Below are positions 61,701 through 64,000 of a stretch of 64,000 bases of DNA, piece after piece. A program made the translations under genes and the position numbers. This DNA comes from Vermamoeba vermiformis. Lineage: Eukaryota > Tubulinea > Echinamoebida. The notes beneath the pieces were generated by a model. That model was not told the origin of the DNA and did no database searches. It was given only the letters and a program-made list of their open reading frames with translations. The stretch is taken from positions 186,001 to 250,000 of the forward strand of contig JBEWZL010000121.1 in the NCBI GenBank assembly GCA_045837725.1. The letters run 5' to 3'. Within the stretch, counting starts at the first letter, position 1, and the number at the start of each line of letters is the position of its first letter.

Positions 61701-64000
61701 AGAGCCAGTAGCTGCTCCAGAAGGTGACTCGACGACAGCCCTCAAGGTCGAATCTGTTGTCGATGCGAATGCTCAGGGGATGTTTCTTCTCGTCGTACAC
61801 GCTGATCGACTTGGCGTTTTCTCTACGTCGAGCAGAAGAGATGTATTCTTTGTCACTCCACGAGTAACCCTCGATAAAGATGCTGCAGCACAATTCTTGT
61901 TCGTAGCGCAAGTTGTGCATAGGAATAGTTTGACCCTTCTTGAGCGTTCCTTCGAGGAATGCGGTGCCTTGTTCATTGAAGATGCGGTACTTGATGTCAA
62001 CAGGCAAGACGTTCTCAAGCATAAGAGGAGGACGAATCTTGACGATGTGTTGATCGGCGAACTTCTGTGAAGTGTCTTGATCGATAGAGATCGAGTACAA
62101 GAAGAAGTCGTTCGGGGAGATGCGGTGGTGATAGCTGGACGACTCTTCGCTTGAGCTAGAGGAGCTGGAAGCGACTTGATAGTGATCTTCAAGGTCGCAA
62201 GGGAGTTGGTGTGCGCTAGGGTGCAAATTGGGCAAGAAAAAGCTCATGGAACTCCACTTGTAGCCGAGCTCATACGGTCTGAAGCGAATCTCGGCATTGT
62301 GCGTCAAGTACTGCAAGGGCACGGAGACGGTGCGATTGGGCTCTAGGCACTTGTTAGCCACGTCAACCAGGGGAGTGTAATGAGTTACTTACGAACTACG
62401 AATCGGTGTTTCTCTTCGTCCATGGAAACAAGAGCTTCCAAGGGGATCTCTGTCTGATTCTGCAACAGGACAGGGGACGAGAAGATAATCACCTTCGAGC
62501 CACGCTGATACTTGACTTGGTAGACAATCTTTTTGTTGACACCAGCATTGATAGTGAACTTAATCCAAAATGTCAGTTGTGACACGTAAAGAACATATGC
62601 AGAATTAATTTATATTATGAAAACGTCCATACCTTGCCAGTGTTGCCGAGATCAATGTTATCGACGCGTTCAAAGCCCTCCACTTGAATAGACAAGTTCT
62701 GACGAGGACGAACACCACCGATACGAACAAATGTGCCGGTAACATCATCGGCCACAGTGCTCATTAGAATGGCCTGTTTCTTGTTGTGCAACAAGCGTCT
62801 CTCTTGTCCGGTCAAGCTGAAGAACAATGGCATGCCAGTCACGTTTCTGATGTAGTAATCAGTCCTTAGAGTGTTTGACTCCATTGTGCCTGCATCCTCT
62901 TCTTCGTAGTCTTCATCTGAGGCATCGTAGTCGCTAAACCTTGAGGCTGTATAACTAGTTAGTAATGTGAATTATAATGTCCCTAGACTACACGTACTAT
63001 CAGATGTCTGAGCCATCACTGCACGATCATTAGCATTCGCAATTTCGTTTGAAAGTGCGTTGCGCTGACGGATCTGATTGTCTGCCTCAGCAAGAGTCTC
63101 AAGTTGTTGTGACTTCTTGCCAGTCTTGAGTTGACCTCGGGCATCGTATGTGTTATCACCGACAAATTGATTTTGGTCGTTGTCTGATTGTTGGCTGAAT
63201 ACTTGTTTGTTCTCGCGCATTGCTTGGTCAGTGATGTCGTACGGGTTGACTTGATTCTGGTAATTGACAGCGTTTTCTGTTTCTTTACCCTTGTACTTCT
63301 TGTTAATCTCCGCGGCTTCGTCCAACTCATTAACGGGTTGTGTGCTGGGTCTTTCGTTGCCAACAGTTGTCTTCCAGTCCTCCGTCCACTCTTCGATGGT
63401 GTTCTTCATTGTGTACAACAGAGGGCCAGTCATATTCATGTTCATGACATCAGTGCTCCAAACTTGAACTGTTGTGCCTCCGAGTTTGGCTTGAACTTTC
63501 CATGGTTCCAAGAATGGCTCCCAAGCAGAGTTTACATTGTTGTAATAGCTGCCAGAGAGGCGAGTCCACGCCAAGAATGAAGTAGTGCTTTGAGTTATAA
63601 TGATCTCAGAAGTAAACTCGTCAACTAGCAGTCGCGCGAGAGGTCTGTCATAGCCTCGAACATCATCGAGCAACAAGATTTCGAGTCTGTAAGGAGGGAG
63701 AACAATCTTTTGCGTGGACTTGGGAGTCGTGCTTTGCAATGTGATGATTTCGCGCTCTTGTTCTTCTCTTTCAGCTTCAATGGCCTTCTTGTCTTCTCTA
63801 CTCTCGCCGTGCGAAGAGGTGTCGTCCTCAGAGTTCCTGGACTCACGCGAACGACCAATGCTCATCAAGGTCTTGACTTGTTCATCCTCTTCGAGCTCAA
63901 TGCTGCCTTTCAAGTGTTGGCCATCCTCGCCCCCTTCGAAGTCTCGCTCGAATGGGTTGTCATGCACGTTAGTGGCTTGAACAACAACAGGCTCGCTCCT
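58760..64000 (-). CDS. VPS13: Second VPS13 paralogue, C-terminal part, runs off right edge
   Basis: Minus-strand exons: 64000 to about 62990, then about 62945-62880 with 62884 to about 62632, about 62570-62395, about 62343-60931, about 60880-60166, about 60110-59375 and about 59310 to the stop 58760-58762. It matches the C-terminal half of the VPS13 at 36819-48592 segment by segment: YRLEILLLDDVRGYDRPLAR, YYIRNVTGMPLFFSL, the adaptor-binding region (FWSSYWLLNRTGLPLLFAYD), LPEELLYLSIDGIKAEF, GVHDFFYEPAKGITLGAKEF, GLGYGLKDFTTGIVRGITG and the PH-like end. Its Lys-rich insert is missing; instead there is a Gln/Asn-rich linker at about 63000-63330. It should be a lipid-transfer bridge protein at membrane contacts. 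The divergence shows an old duplication. Confidence 0.92.
60653..60664. promoter_or_regulatory. Palindrome TGACACGTGTCA (copy 4, inside VPS13 paralogue 2)
   Basis: Exact copy, 14 bp symmetric (ATGACACGTGTCAT), in an exon. Confidence 0.3.

Overview
The window is nuclear DNA from an intron-rich, compact unicellular eukaryote. Genes sit on both strands, 50-500 bp apart, and are cut by short GT-AG introns (mostly about 43-130 nt). Receptor-type tyrosine kinases, a Ras and a Rab GTPase, two VPS13 paralogues, a Zn2Cys6 transcription factor, F-box/LRR proteins and a crinkler-like nuclease protein occur together. That mix suggests an amoebozoan or another free-living opisthokont-like protist. I cannot name the genus from sequence alone.

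Layout. 1-79 (-): edge of a 4-hydroxyphenylpyruvate dioxygenase gene. 952-2376 (+): SIRT4-like sirtuin. 3229-3687: LRR relic. 3998-6517 (-): multi-exon protein with a C-terminal restriction-endonuclease-like, crinkler-type domain. 7063-9561 (-): membrane-anchored calponin-homology protein. 10061-11312 (+): Rab6 with a natural Gln-to-Leu at the catalytic glutamine. 11971-23737 (+): tandem array of three receptor tyrosine kinases, interrupted by an F-box gene on the other strand (15905-16797) and a duplicated receptor fragment (15411-15575). 24146-24562 (-): small TFIIB/cyclin-fold-like protein, divergent from 24811-26116 (+), an F-box domain fused to a Ras-type GTPase. 26367-27869 (+): single-exon 2-oxoglutarate dioxygenase. 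27929-31103 (-): ATP7-type copper ATPase, divergent from a Zn2Cys6 regulator (31400-33701, +). 33771-35077 (-): membrane-anchored TPR protein. 35208-36522 (+): endonuclease V. 36819-48592 (+): complete VPS13 (about 3,290 aa). 48638-51629 (-): EGF-repeat receptor-like protein. 51630-56207: gene-poor, with F-box debris and small ORFs. 56208-58622 (+): F-box-like/LRR protein. 58760-64000 (-): C-terminal half of a second VPS13, running off the right edge.

There is no operon logic. The shared themes are signalling (three receptor kinases, an EGF receptor-like protein, Rab6, F-box-Ras), membrane contact and lipid transfer (two VPS13), and housekeeping (sirtuin, copper pump, endonuclease V, HPPD).

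The most notable points are the F-box-Ras fusion, the GTPase-defective-looking Rab6, near-identical kinase segments in receptors with divergent ectodomains, repeated +1 frame changes close to in-frame stops in otherwise intact genes, and a 12-bp palindrome (TGACACGTGTCA) that recurs far above chance. All exon calls are by eye and by frame. No database search was run.
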